The notes beneath the pieces were generated by a model. That model was given only the letters and a program-made list of their open reading frames with translations, made no database searches and was not told where the DNA came from. DNA of 64,000 nt, taken from Microthrix sp041394405 (GTDB lineage: Bacteria; Actinomycetota; Acidimicrobiia; Acidimicrobiales; Microtrichaceae). Shown piece by piece: positions 8,845 through 17,546 of the stretch. The translations under genes were made by a program, and so were the position numbers. Position 1 is the first letter of the stretch. Every line of letters starts with the position of its first letter. The stretch lies in assembly GCA_041394405.1 (NCBI GenBank), contig JAWKIF010000006.1:124001-188000 (forward strand), written 5' to 3'.

Positions 8845-9803
8845 GCGTCACCCCCAGCGGTGGTCGCCGGGTGATGGCGGTGGACATCGGCACCAACACC
8901 GTGAACACGGCCCTGAGCACCGAGCACGGGCGGCCGGTGCATCGCACCTACTACACCCGGCTCGGCGAAGGCCTCGATCGAACCGGCAAGCTGTCCGAGG
9001 CGGCCATGGGCAGGGCGCTTGCCGTGCTGGAGGAGGTGGCGGCAGACGCTGCCTCCTCCGGAGCGGTGGAGGTGGTGGCCGCGGCCACGGCGGCCAGCAG
9101 AGAGGCAGCAAACGGCGGCGAGTTTCTGGCACGAGCCGGGCGCACCCTGGGCGTGGTGCCCGCCGTGATCGACGGCGACGAGGAGGCCCGGCTGACCTAC
9201 CGCGGCGCACTCGGAGCGCTGGCCGGCCCGGAGGCGGCGCCGGCTTCCGGGCACAACGCGCTGGTGGTGGATATCGGCGGGGGTTCCACCGAGCTGGCGG
9301 TGGGATCGGTGGGGGTCAATGGCCCCAGCCTGTTGGCCTCCCGCTCGTTGGCCATGGGTTCGGTTCGCTACACGGAGCGCTATCTGGCATCCGATCCTCC
9401 GCTGCCCGAAGAACTGCTCGACTGCCTCTCGGTGGCCGAGGCCACACTGGACGAGGCGCTCGTCGCCGAGCATCTGCTGGGCCAGGCGGACAGGCTCATC
9501 GTCGTGGCGGGCACGGCGGAAACCATCGGTGCGGTCGAACTCGGCCTGGCCGAGTGGGACGAGAACGTCCTCAACGGCTTGGTGCTGAGCAAGGCCCAGG
9601 TGGAGGACGTGTTCCGCACGTTGGCCACCGAGGCCGAAGCCGATCGGCGCCACAACCCCGGGCTGCCGCCGGAACGGGTGCCCTACATCGTGGCCGGGTG
9701 TTGTGTGCTGGTGACCATCATGCGTCGCATGGGCTTTGCCGAATGCACGGTCTCGGTGGGGTCGGTGCGCGACGGGTTGTTGGCCCGAACGCTGGACGGC
9801 TGA
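8841..9803 (+). CDS. Ppx/GppA-family exopolyphosphatase / pppGpp phosphohydrolase
   Basis: A 320-residue enzyme of the ASKHA fold that releases phosphate from polyphosphate and/or the gamma/5' phosphate of pppGpp. Motifs: VDIGTNT (phosphate 1, residues 14-20), GDEEARLTYRGA (catalytic Glu region), VDIGGGSTEL (phosphate 2), GSVRYTERYL, VAGTAETIGA, and the C-terminal NPGLPPERVPYIVAG...SVGSVRDGLL signature. The length matches the short actinobacterial Ppx1-type (no HD domain). The ATG at 8841 overlaps the DUF501 stop by 4 nt, as in M. tuberculosis Rv1025-Rv1026. Which substrate dominates cannot be read from sequence. Confidence 0.94.
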   Translation: MSVTPSGGRRVMAVDIGTNTVNTALSTEHGRPVHRTYYTRLGEGLDRTGKLSEAAMGRALAVLEEVAADAASSGAVEVVAAATAASREAANGGEFLARAGRTLGVVPAVIDGDEEARLTYRGALGALAGPEAAPASGHNALVVDIGGGSTELAVGSVGVNGPSLLASRSLAMGSVRYTERYLASDPPLPEELLDCLSVAEATLDEALVAEHLLGQADRLIVVAGTAETIGAVELGLAEWDENVLNGLVLSKAQVEDVFRTLATEAEADRRHNPGLPPERVPYIVAGCCVLVTIMRRMGFAECTVSVGSVRDGLLARTLDG

Positions 9804-9805
9804 GC

Positions 9806-10429
9806 ATGGCGCGCTGGGGTGCGCAGAAGCGGCGCGAGACCTCGGTGCTGGTGGGGCGACGCGTCACGCTGCGCGTGCTGACCAGCCACGACTTTCATGC
9901 CTGGCGAGAGGTTCGGCGCCGGTCGGCGGCGTGGCTGGAGCCTTGGGAGCCCATGCGCCCCCCGGGCACGCCGGACCCGGTGGAGGATCGGGGTGCGTTC
10001 GCCGCCCGCTGTGCCGCCCGCATGCGGGAGATCGAGACCGGTACCGGCTACGGCTTCGGGCTCTTCTGCCAGGATGGGTTTGTCGGTGAGGTGAACCTGT
10101 CGAACATCCGGCGGGGCCCGTCCCAGGCCGCACTGCTGGGCTACTGGGTCGACCACGGTTTCGCCGGCAGGGGACTGGTGCCCGAAGGTGTCGTCCTGGC
10201 GCTTCGCTTCAGTTTCGAGGAGCTGGGCCTGCACCGGGTGGAGGCCGGCGTCATCCCCCGCAACGACGCCAGCATGCGGGTCATGACCAAGCTGGGGCTG
10301 ACGCCGGAGGGCATCTCCCGGGACATGTTGGAGATCAACGGCACGTGGGAGGACCATCAGCGCTTCGCCATGGTGGCCGGGGACTGGGTGGCACGCCGCG
10401 AGGAGCTGTTGAGCGCCTGGGTGTGGTAG
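9806..10429 (+). CDS. GNAT N-acetyltransferase, RimJ/RimL-like
   Basis: A 207-residue GNAT acyltransferase, using acetyl-CoA to modify an N-terminal or side-chain amine, most like RimJ (ribosomal protein N-terminal acetylation). The ATG at 9806 lies 2 nt after the ppx stop, so it is part of the same transcript. Features: VGRRVTLRVLTSHDFHAW at the start, LLGYWVDHGFAGRGLVPEGV (motif A, acetyl-CoA pyrophosphate-binding), and LGLHRVEAGVIPRNDASMRVMTKLGL (motif B, typical RimJ). The C-terminus has WEDHQRFAMVAGDW, again RimJ-like. The actual target protein is inferred only from family resemblance. The gene converges with an enoyl-CoA hydratase gene 10 nt away. Confidence 0.9.
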   Translation: MARWGAQKRRETSVLVGRRVTLRVLTSHDFHAWREVRRRSAAWLEPWEPMRPPGTPDPVEDRGAFAARCAARMREIETGTGYGFGLFCQDGFVGEVNLSNIRRGPSQAALLGYWVDHGFAGRGLVPEGVVLALRFSFEELGLHRVEAGVIPRNDASMRVMTKLGLTPEGISRDMLEINGTWEDHQRFAMVAGDWVARREELLSAWVW

Positions 10430-10439
10430 CGGCCGCGGG

Positions 10440-11207
10440 CTAGGGATCGGCGCGGACGCTGCGGGAGAGCGCAGCCAACCGCTCGGCAAAGTCCGGTTGG
10501 TCCATGGACCACAGCTGGGTGATCAGCTCGCGCTCGACCGCCTCGTCGTGGTCGGCGCATGTCTCGACGCTTCGCAGCGTGGCGGTGGCCCGCATCAGCA
10601 GCTCCCGGGGCGCCTGGGAGGCGCCGGCGGCCAGCTCGACGGCGGTGGGGATGAGGGCGTCGGCGCCAACGCAGCGCTGCGCCAGGCCGCGACGTTGAGC
10701 CTCGGGGCCGTCCACCACCTCGCCGAAGAGCATCATGGCAGCGGCCTCGGCATGGCCCACCGCCCGGCGCAGCATCCAGCTGTGCCCGCCCCCGGGGTGA
10801 ATGCCCAGCGCGAGGAAGCGCGTGTCGAAGCGGGCGTTCACCGAGGCAACGCGCACGTCGGTGGCCAACGCCAGGTTCATGCCGGCACCCACGGCCGCCC
10901 CGCCGACGGCTGCGACGGTTGGCAGGGAACAGCGCGCGATGCGCAGGAACCCGTCGTAGATGGCCCGCAGCCCCTCGTTCCGCGAGGCCCCGAGCGACGA
11001 CAGATCGGCGCCGGCGCAGAAGTACTTGCCGGCGCCGGTCACCACGAGGGAGCAGAGCGAGGGGTCGGCCTCCACCTCGTCGACGGCTGCGCCGATCTGG
11101 GCACACATCTCCAGCGTGAATGCGTTGGCCCGGCGTGGGTCGTCCAAGCTCAGCAGGGCCACGCCGCCGTCGTGGCGTTCCAGGTGAACCAGCGGCGGTT
11201 CAGTCAT
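10440..11207 (-). CDS. Enoyl-CoA hydratase/isomerase family protein
   Basis: A crotonase-fold enzyme of 255 residues acting on acyl-CoA thioesters. The oxyanion-hole segments are visible: GAGKYFCAGADLSSL and AAVGGAAVGAGMNLALATDVRVA. In the second segment the usual catalytic Glu region reads FLALGIHPGGG, so neither of the two hydratase glutamates is at its canonical place. An isomerase, hydrolase-like or non-canonical activity is possible. The ATG at 11207 is chosen (MTEPPLVHLE), overlapping the upstream epimerase by 8 nt; an alternative ATG lies at 11222. It is the last gene of a three-gene minus-strand unit with the epimerase and acyltransferase. Confidence 0.88.
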   Translation of the reverse strand: MTEPPLVHLERHDGGVALLSLDDPRRANAFTLEMCAQIGAAVDEVEADPSLCSLVVTGAGKYFCAGADLSSLGASRNEGLRAIYDGFLRIARCSLPTVAAVGGAAVGAGMNLALATDVRVASVNARFDTRFLALGIHPGGGHSWMLRRAVGHAEAAAMMLFGEVVDGPEAQRRGLAQRCVGADALIPTAVELAAGASQAPRELLMRATATLRSVETCADHDEAVERELITQLWSMDQPDFAERLAALSRSVRADP

Positions 11208-12303
11208 CGGCCGGAGCCACATCGCCGACCAGCCCGCCGGGCCGATTGCGCAGCACGGCGGGGGAGTGGCGGAAGAACTGCTCGACGTCTCGCTCGTAGT
11301 GGTACTGGGGTCGATGGCGGCCGATGGTGCGGCGAAGGCGCAGGGCCCGTACGAAGCTGTCGACCGCCTGGGCCGAGCTGTACTCGCAGCTGAACCCGGC
11401 GGCCTTCAGCTTGGAGGTGTCGATGCCGCGTCCATAGCGCAGCAGCGCCAGGTATTCCGGCGGCAGATCCAGTAGGCCGGAGCGCCGCAGCGGCCAGGTG
11501 GCGATGTCGGCGCCGATCGCCGGCAGATACAGCGGCTGTTTCCCCACCATGGAGATCACCTCGCTCCAGGGCACCAACCCGTCGCCGGCCACGTTGTAGG
11601 TGCCGGCCAGGCGGTGGTTCATGGCGAACAAGATGGAGGCCACCACGTCGTCCTCGTGAACGAACTGCAGGCGGGGATCGAAGCCGAACACCGCCGGCAC
11701 CAGCGGCATCTCCAAGGCGCGGGTCAGCGGAGTGCGGATGTCGGCGCCCAGCACGTTGGCAAAACGCAGCATGGACACGGCCACGCTGGGGTTGTCCAAG
11801 TTGAAGTCGCGAACGTAGGCCTCGACCTGGGCCACGGATCGCTCCACGTTCGATCGGGGGCTTCGGCTGCGGTGCGTGTCCTCCCGAAACCAGGTCGGGT
11901 CCTGGGCGGAGGTGCCGTAGGCCATGGCGGAGCTCTTGACGACCACGGTTCGCACGGTGGAGTTGGGCGCGCTCGCCGCAGCAAACAGGTTCATGGTGCC
12001 GATGACGTTGATCTCGTGCATCTGACGGGCGGTGGCCCTGGTGGGATCCACCACCAGGAACGTGTGGAGGATCGTGTCGATGCCGCATTCGGCCACGATG
12101 CGGGACAGGATCGAGTAGTTCTGATCGGTGCGCACGTACTCGGTGCGCTCCAGCTCGATGGTTGGCTCCTTGACGTCCAGGCCGACGATGTAGTCCACCG
12201 ACTCGTCGGACTCCAGCGCCTTGGCGACGCGTGCGCCCCAAAAGGTGCCGACGCCCGTGATCAAGACATTGGATGGTCCCGTGCGCTTCGCCACGTCAGC
12301 CAC
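11200..12303 (-). CDS. NAD-dependent epimerase/dehydratase, Rv0501 (GalE2)-like
   Basis: An extended SDR-type Rossmann protein of 367 residues. The dinucleotide-binding motif is LITGVGTFWGARVA, with an aromatic Trp in the glycine-rich turn. The usual YxxxK catalytic pair is not evident: where it should be, the protein reads SNVERSVAQVEAYV. It overlaps the acyltransferase gene upstream by 8 nt and the enoyl-CoA hydratase gene downstream. The pairing with a PlsC-like acyltransferase is the same as Rv0501-Rv0502 in mycobacteria, so a lipid- or envelope-related role is likely. A sugar epimerase activity is doubtful given the altered active site. The ATG at 12303 is supported by the overlap. Confidence 0.87.
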   Translation of the reverse strand: MADVAKRTGPSNVLITGVGTFWGARVAKALESDESVDYIVGLDVKEPTIELERTEYVRTDQNYSILSRIVAECGIDTILHTFLVVDPTRATARQMHEINVIGTMNLFAAASAPNSTVRTVVVKSSAMAYGTSAQDPTWFREDTHRSRSPRSNVERSVAQVEAYVRDFNLDNPSVAVSMLRFANVLGADIRTPLTRALEMPLVPAVFGFDPRLQFVHEDDVVASILFAMNHRLAGTYNVAGDGLVPWSEVISMVGKQPLYLPAIGADIATWPLRRSGLLDLPPEYLALLRYGRGIDTSKLKAAGFSCEYSSAQAVDSFVRALRLRRTIGRHRPQYHYERDVEQFFRHSPAVLRNRPGGLVGDVAPADD

Positions 12304-13243
12304 TCCACCAGTGGCGACGCTCCGCCACCATCTCGTAGAGCGCCTCCTGGATCTGGGCCCGGATCTCCTGGGCGGCGTCCATCACCCGAGTACGGGAATA
12401 CCGGTGCTGTGAGGGCGGCACGTCGAAGGTGATGGGGTCCAGCACCCGCAGGCGGAACTTGGCCGGCAGCGGCACCACCGTGCCCAACGGCCCCAGCATC
12501 AGGCTCTGCGGAGTGATCGGCAGGTAGGGCACGCCCAATGCCCGGGCGCCCGGCAGCCTGGCCAGTACCGGGTTGGCCTCCTCGTTGCCGATGACGGCGA
12601 TGGGGATGATGGGCACGCCGGCGCGCATGGCGATTTCGACGAACCCCCCTCGCCCGAAGCGGGCCAGCTTGTAGCGGTTGCCAATGGTCTTGGAGGTTCC
12701 CTTCACCCCCTCGGGAAACACCAGCACGAGCTGCTTCTGATCGTGCAACAAGCGGTAGGCGTTGTCGGGGTGGGCGGGCAGACCGCCGAGGCGAGACCAC
12801 AGCGTGCCCACCACCGGCACCTTACGGAAGAAGTTGTCGGCCAACCCATACACCGGCCGCTCCAGTTCGGTCTCGATGCCGTGCATGATCACCGGAGCGT
12901 CGGACGGAACGGCCCCGGCGTGGTTGGCCACCAGCAGGGCGCCCCCCGAGGTGGGTAGCCGCTCCAGACCCTCCCACTCGGCCCGAAAGTAGTGGCGATA
13001 GACCGGATCGTAGAAGCGACGCGCCAACTGCCGAATGTTCTCGGAGCGGCCCCATTCGTCGACGTCACCCACCCTCGGGTCATCGTGCGGTGCCATGGCG
13101 GTGTCGGTGGTGGGAACGTGAACCAGCTCGCGACTCTGAACGGACAGATGGTCCGGGTGTTCGGACTGTTCGGCCTTCAACGGCACGACCACGCGGTCAT
13201 CGCCGGGCGAGCGCCCGGCGTCGGCGCCGTTCTCGGTGCTCAT
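12296..13243 (-). CDS. 1-acyl-glycerol-3-phosphate acyltransferase-like (Rv0502-like)
   Basis: A PlsC-superfamily acyltransferase of 315 residues, expected to transfer an acyl chain to a lipid hydroxyl at the membrane. Residues 1-60 are polar and poorly conserved, and the domain begins near RFYDPVYRHYFRAEWEG. Motif I is VANHAGAVPSDAP (His and Asp of the charge relay, with spacing slightly longer than HX4D). Motif III is LVFPEGVKGTSKTIG. A GGFVEIAMRAGVPIIPIAVIG block follows. The wide NHxGxxPxD spacing is typical of the Rv0502/glycerol acyltransferase subgroup rather than of PlsC proper. It is first in a translationally overlapping unit with the epimerase and crotonase. Confidence 0.88.
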   Translation of the reverse strand: MSTENGADAGRSPGDDRVVVPLKAEQSEHPDHLSVQSRELVHVPTTDTAMAPHDDPRVGDVDEWGRSENIRQLARRFYDPVYRHYFRAEWEGLERLPTSGGALLVANHAGAVPSDAPVIMHGIETELERPVYGLADNFFRKVPVVGTLWSRLGGLPAHPDNAYRLLHDQKQLVLVFPEGVKGTSKTIGNRYKLARFGRGGFVEIAMRAGVPIIPIAVIGNEEANPVLARLPGARALGVPYLPITPQSLMLGPLGTVVPLPAKFRLRVLDPITFDVPPSQHRYSRTRVMDAAQEIRAQIQEALYEMVAERRHWWSG

Positions 13244-13327
13244 CTGAGGACGGTGGCCCGCGCTCGGTCCGGGAGGATCATGGCCTCCAGCATAGGAGTG
13301 GCCCGGCCGGTTCGTTGACGTCGCAGG

Positions 13328-14725
13328 TCATGGCGCTGCGTCGGTGGTGGGCATGGGGTTGGGGACGGCGGCCCCGGTGGAGAAGTCCGAGCGCAGGCAG
13401 GGACGCTCCGCGATGCCAAACCCGCTGACGCGGTCGGGGTCGGAACCGTCGGTGGGCCCCTCGGCCACGATGGAAACTGCGGAGCCCTCAGCGGCGGGCC
13501 GAAGTGCCGCCCAGCCGCCCCCGAATCCGGCAACCATCAAGCCCTGCGGCGGTGCGTTGGGGTTGAGCCCGACGTTGACCGCCAGGGGCTCGACGGACGG
13601 GGTGCCGGCCAGGGCCAACGGAATGCGGCGCTGGTCGGTGCGCAACTCGGCGTCGGTCACCCAGACTGCCTCCAACACGCCCCGGCGCAACCCGAAGTAG
13701 ATGGGGCCCACAGCGAGCACCCGGTTTGCCGAGCCGAAGCAGGGCGGGGGTGGCGGGAACTCCACCCGGGAGACCACCAGGCCAAGGGCCTGGGTCAGCT
13801 GCTCCTCGGTGGCGCCCAGTCGCAGGGGCCCCAACCCTGCGCCGTCCAGTTCCAGGCGCTCGGGGAAGGCGTCGATGGGCAGCGAGTCCACGCCATCGGA
13901 GACGGCGGGCGGCCCGTCCGAGGCCACGCGGATGCGGCCGTGGTCGATCACCCCAACGATCTGGCGCACCACCTGCCGGCCCGGCGGCAGCTGGTTGGGG
14001 TTCAGCCGCACGGGCTGGGGAGCGGTCGCCGCCGTCTCGGCCTCCAGGCCGGCCACCGCGGGCGCCGGGAGCGGGCTCCCGGCGGCGCCGGTGGTGGTCG
14101 TCGTGATGGCCGGGCGGAGGCCGGCTGGGGCCAGCACCGTGACGCCTACCCGGCCATCCCCGGGCGCGTCGGGCAGCACCACCGTCCAGTCGTCCTCGAT
14201 GGGTGCCACCGACACCGCCGAACGGCGGGGCCCCTGGGGCGTGGCGCGCCACAGGCTGACCGAGAGCGCCACGCTTTGGCCTGGGTTGGCGCAGGTGTAG
14301 ACGGCGGCCAGGTCGTCGAGTCCGTCGCCGTCCAGGTCGTCCAGCAACGGACGGCCGGTCAGCGTCACACGCTCGTCGTTGGGGCCCGTCGCAGTTCCGC
14401 CGGAGACGCTCAGCCGTGTGGCCCCTCCGCCGCAGTCCACCGCCGCGGGTCCATCGGTAGCGGCCGACGGTTGCAGCCGGGCGTCGGGCGAGGTGGTGGT
14501 CGATGGGGCCGGGCGCACACTGGGCGCCTTGTCGATGCTGCTCGGGGTGGACACGACCGTGCTGTCCACCACCCTGCCGCTGGCGTCCAGTTGCACCTCG
14601 CGCTGGGCCCCATCGACGGTCAGCTCACGCGTGGAACAGCCGAAGGTGACGGCGAGCGCGGCGGTCGCGATCAGCAGGCGTGCGCATCGCCCCGACCAGC
14701 ACCGGTGATGTGAGCCGTTCAACAT
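13328..14725 (-). CDS. Secreted lipoprotein with an FG-GAP-like segment, unknown function
   Basis: A 465-residue exported protein. The ATG at 14725 has GGAGGG upstream, and the signal peptide ends with TFGC (Cys30). After a Thr/Ser/Pro linker comes LDDLDGDGLDDLAAVYTC, a calcium-loop-like FG-GAP or VCBS element. A second region (about residues 300-400) starts LELDGAGLGPLRLGATEEQL. This resembles the WSxxGxxxLPFG...vi...lG segment of the two secreted proteins at 39-41 kb, so I consider it the same loose domain family. A Pro5 stretch sits near the middle. It lies 22 nt after DUF305 and probably shares its transcript. No enzyme motif is seen. Confidence 0.78.
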   Translation of the reverse strand: MLNGSHHRCWSGRCARLLIATAALAVTFGCSTRELTVDGAQREVQLDASGRVVDSTVVSTPSSIDKAPSVRPAPSTTTSPDARLQPSAATDGPAAVDCGGGATRLSVSGGTATGPNDERVTLTGRPLLDDLDGDGLDDLAAVYTCANPGQSVALSVSLWRATPQGPRRSAVSVAPIEDDWTVVLPDAPGDGRVGVTVLAPAGLRPAITTTTTGAAGSPLPAPAVAGLEAETAATAPQPVRLNPNQLPPGRQVVRQIVGVIDHGRIRVASDGPPAVSDGVDSLPIDAFPERLELDGAGLGPLRLGATEEQLTQALGLVVSRVEFPPPPPCFGSANRVLAVGPIYFGLRRGVLEAVWVTDAELRTDQRRIPLALAGTPSVEPLAVNVGLNPNAPPQGLMVAGFGGGWAALRPAAEGSAVSIVAEGPTDGSDPDRVSGFGIAERPCLRSDFSTGAAVPNPMPTTDAAP

Positions 14726-14747
14726 TGGTGCGGGTTCCCTCCGGTGT

Positions 14748-15506
14748 TCAGCCGTCGCGTTCGAGTCTCGTGACGATGGCCTCCAACTCCCCAATCTCAA
14801 TGCCCTGGTTGCGGGCCATGATTTCGGCCTGGCGGCGCACCCGGGCATCCTCGCCCCGGGCGGCCGCGTAGTCGCCCATGTGTACCCCGCCGCGGTGGTG
14901 GTCGGTCATCATCTCCAAGAACAGGATGTCCTTGGCAGGGCCGGTGGTCTCGCGAAGCTCCGCCATCTTCTCCGGGCTCTGCAGCCCATCCATTCGGTCA
15001 ACGGGCTTGGGCGTGCCCATCCACGCCATGGCCGTGCGATCCTGCTCGCCGAGGTCGTAGCCCCAGTCGCCCAGCCAGGCCGACATCACCCCTTGCTCGA
15101 AGCGCTGCTGCACCACCACCTCTTGGGCAACGCTCTTCACCACCGGGTCGGTGGCGTCGCTGGCCATGATGATGCCCATCTCGACGGCTTGATCGTGATG
15201 GGTGTACATGTCCTGGAGGAATCCGACATCCACGGAGTCGGCGGCAGGCTGCGGGCCGGTTCCCACCCGATGGCCGATCACCCAGGCGAAGACCCCAACC
15301 ACGAGCACGGCGGCCAGGGCGAGGCCGTGGCGGTTGACCCAATCGAATGCCCGCGCGGCGGCTTGCTCGCCCCGCCCGGCCTCCATCGGCGTCTCCACGG
15401 CCCCGTCGGTTGCCCCCGCCGTGTCGCCGTCGTCGGTCCCGGCGCCGGCGTCAGGGGCCCCGTCGGTATCTGGGAGCGCGACGTCGGGTGGGTCTGCGGG
15501 AACCAT
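14748..15506 (-). CDS. DUF305 membrane protein
   Basis: A 252-residue protein with an acidic, low-complexity cytoplasmic N-terminus (1-45), one membrane helix (about 60-78) and an extracellular DUF305 domain of the ferritin-like helical type. Both DUF305 signatures are present: FLQDMYTHHDQAVEM (His103, His104) and LFLEMMTDHHRGGVHM. The paired His/Met residues of this family suggest copper or other metal handling, but the biochemical role is not established. The ATG at 15506 has TTGGAG upstream and gives a clean start; a longer frame to 15566 lacks an RBS. It is likely co-transcribed with the downstream lipoprotein. Confidence 0.9.
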   Translation of the reverse strand: MVPADPPDVALPDTDGAPDAGAGTDDGDTAGATDGAVETPMEAGRGEQAAARAFDWVNRHGLALAAVLVVGVFAWVIGHRVGTGPQPAADSVDVGFLQDMYTHHDQAVEMGIIMASDATDPVVKSVAQEVVVQQRFEQGVMSAWLGDWGYDLGEQDRTAMAWMGTPKPVDRMDGLQSPEKMAELRETTGPAKDILFLEMMTDHHRGGVHMGDYAAARGEDARVRRQAEIMARNQGIEIGELEAIVTRLERDG

Positions 15507-15570
15507 GGGCTCCAACCTACCGGTGGGGCGCCGTGCCAACGCCGCGATCGGTCGGCGGCCCCCCAAGCTC

Positions 15571-17463
15571 TCAGCCGAAGACGTCGGAGATCATCGCGGC
15601 GTTGGCCTCGATGATGCGATCTCGCCCCTCGGCCTTTGCCTTGTAGAGCCCCGCGTCGGCCACCCGCAGGAGCGTTTCCAGGTCGGCAGCCTGGGTCGAG
15701 CGTGCCACACCGAAGCTGGCGGTGGTGTTGGGCAGCTCGTGGATGGACAGGGTGGTGGCCATGGCCATGCGGACCCGATCGAGGGTGACCAGCGCATCGG
15801 TGATGGAGGTTCCGGGCAGCAACACCAGGAACTCCTCCCCGCCGTAGCGGGCCGCCAGATCGGATCGGCGGACGTTCTCCCGCAACACCCGGGCGAACAC
15901 CTTGAGCACCTGGTCGCCCACGTCGTGGCCGTGGGTGTCGTTCAGCATCTTGAAGTGATCCAGGTCGGCCATCACCAGGATGAACTCCTGGCGGCTGGCG
16001 ATCAGCTGCTGGGCACGTTCCTCAAAGGCCCGGCGGTTGGCCAGGCCGGTGAGCTGATCGGTCGTGGCCCGTCGCACGGACTGCTCCATCGAGCTGAGCG
16101 TGGTCAGCCGATTGGCGCTCAGCTCGGCCAGCGTCTCCAGGTCTCGCACGGTGGCGGAGCCGAGGTCCTCGGCCCGATTGGAGGTGGCGTGGATGACGCC
16201 GGTTGGGCCGCCCGGGCCGGCGAGCGGAACGCACACCGCGCTTCCCAGGTGCCCGCGGGCCCGCAGATGATGACAGGCCGACTCGGACCGGGCGTCGTCC
16301 CACGTCAGCGCCGTTCCGGCCTCCATGGCCGGGCAGCTGCGGCCATCACCCACCGGGCAGTCGGGCGAGCCGGCCTCGGGGCTGGAGGCGACCCGAAGCA
16401 GCCGGGTGCCGTTGGCCCCGGTCACCATCAGCTCCATGGGGAGGTTTGGGTCGATGGTCGTGAACGACTCGGCGACGGCGGCCGACATGTCGGTGCGGCT
16501 CTCGACGCCCTCGAAGCTCTCACCCAGGCGCAGTTCCACGTCGCTGCGCCGGGCCCAGGCGGACATGCGTTCCAGCTGGGCGCGGATTGCCGTGGCCGCA
16601 AGCCCAAACGGGACGTTCAGCACGGAGTGGAGGGGGCCCAGCCGAGTGTCGAGTTCCTCGGGCATGGCGCCCTCCGCCGCCAGGTTGAGCGTGAGCGCCA
16701 GAGCGGTCGCCTCGCGCCGGTTTCGGCGGTTCAGCGTTGCGATCGCCCACGACCCGGCGGCGAGTGCGGACAACACCAACAAGATGACGCGGGCGCCGAT
16801 GGCGTCGTGAGCCAGGCTGAGGCGCCTGGTGCTGGCGGCGTTGCGGGTGATGGCATCTTCCCGCAGTGCGGCGACGGCATCCTCGGCGAGTGCCAGTCGG
16901 CGCCCGACGTCGGCGGCCGTGGGGTCGGTTCCCCCAACCTCCAACAACGCCAGCGCTCCGTTCAACGCGTCCATCGTGGCGGTGCGCGCCCGCTCGGTTG
17001 GCAGCGATGGTGCGCCCAGATCGTCCAGCCTGGAGAAGCTGTCGCTCATGCGTTCGGACGCGTCGGTGAGGATGGATGCCACGAACTGCTGGTTGGCCTC
17101 GGGCGGAGCCTGGCCGCCCGAGCCCGAGGTGAGGCTGGAGATGAACTCCTCCACTCGGGCCGTCTCGTCCAGGATGGCGGTGTCGCGTTGCGAACGCAGC
17201 ACCGCATCGCGAGCATCCCCAACGGCCCCGAGCGTGTGCCAGCCGAGCCCCAGGACCACGACGACGGGCAGCAGCGCCAGCGCCATGATCTCTTTGGGTG
17301 TGGCCCGCATCCACGAGCGCGCCGTCGGCACGTCGCCGACTCGGGACCGTCGAAGATACGGGTGCGAAGGCTCTGGCATGGCTCGTGGCTCGTTGAGGGG
17401 GCAGGAGGGATCTTGAGCTTCCATCGGCGCACCCGGACGCATCGGAAGGGTCGACGGGCTCAT
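15571..17463 (-). CDS. Membrane diguanylate cyclase (sensor, GAF, GGDEF)
   Basis: A 630-residue protein predicted to make cyclic di-GMP. With the ATG at 17463 (GGAGAG upstream) the order is as follows: cytoplasmic N-terminus, TM1 about 59-79, extracytoplasmic helical sensor about 80-220, TM2 about 225-243, GAF-like domain about 320-456, and GGDEF domain about 465-615. The active site is GGEEF (541-545). An RxxD inhibitory site (RRSD, 532-535) sits at the standard five-residue spacing, so product feedback should be intact. DxDHFK (ADLDHFKMLND) is conserved. Other in-frame ATGs at 17535 and 17385 make the exact start uncertain. It is divergent from the small gene at 17547. Confidence 0.9.
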   Translation of the reverse strand: MSPSTLPMRPGAPMEAQDPSCPLNEPRAMPEPSHPYLRRSRVGDVPTARSWMRATPKEIMALALLPVVVVLGLGWHTLGAVGDARDAVLRSQRDTAILDETARVEEFISSLTSGSGGQAPPEANQQFVASILTDASERMSDSFSRLDDLGAPSLPTERARTATMDALNGALALLEVGGTDPTAADVGRRLALAEDAVAALREDAITRNAASTRRLSLAHDAIGARVILLVLSALAAGSWAIATLNRRNRREATALALTLNLAAEGAMPEELDTRLGPLHSVLNVPFGLAATAIRAQLERMSAWARRSDVELRLGESFEGVESRTDMSAAVAESFTTIDPNLPMELMVTGANGTRLLRVASSPEAGSPDCPVGDGRSCPAMEAGTALTWDDARSESACHHLRARGHLGSAVCVPLAGPGGPTGVIHATSNRAEDLGSATVRDLETLAELSANRLTTLSSMEQSVRRATTDQLTGLANRRAFEERAQQLIASRQEFILVMADLDHFKMLNDTHGHDVGDQVLKVFARVLRENVRRSDLAARYGGEEFLVLLPGTSITDALVTLDRVRMAMATTLSIHELPNTTASFGVARSTQAADLETLLRVADAGLYKAKAEGRDRIIEANAAMISDVFG

Positions 17464-17546
17464 TGGCGTGCGCTCTCTCCGACCCATTGCGCCTGGGTCG
17501 GAGGGCGCCGAGGACCGTTGGGGCTCCACTGTCACTGGCCGGCGTC

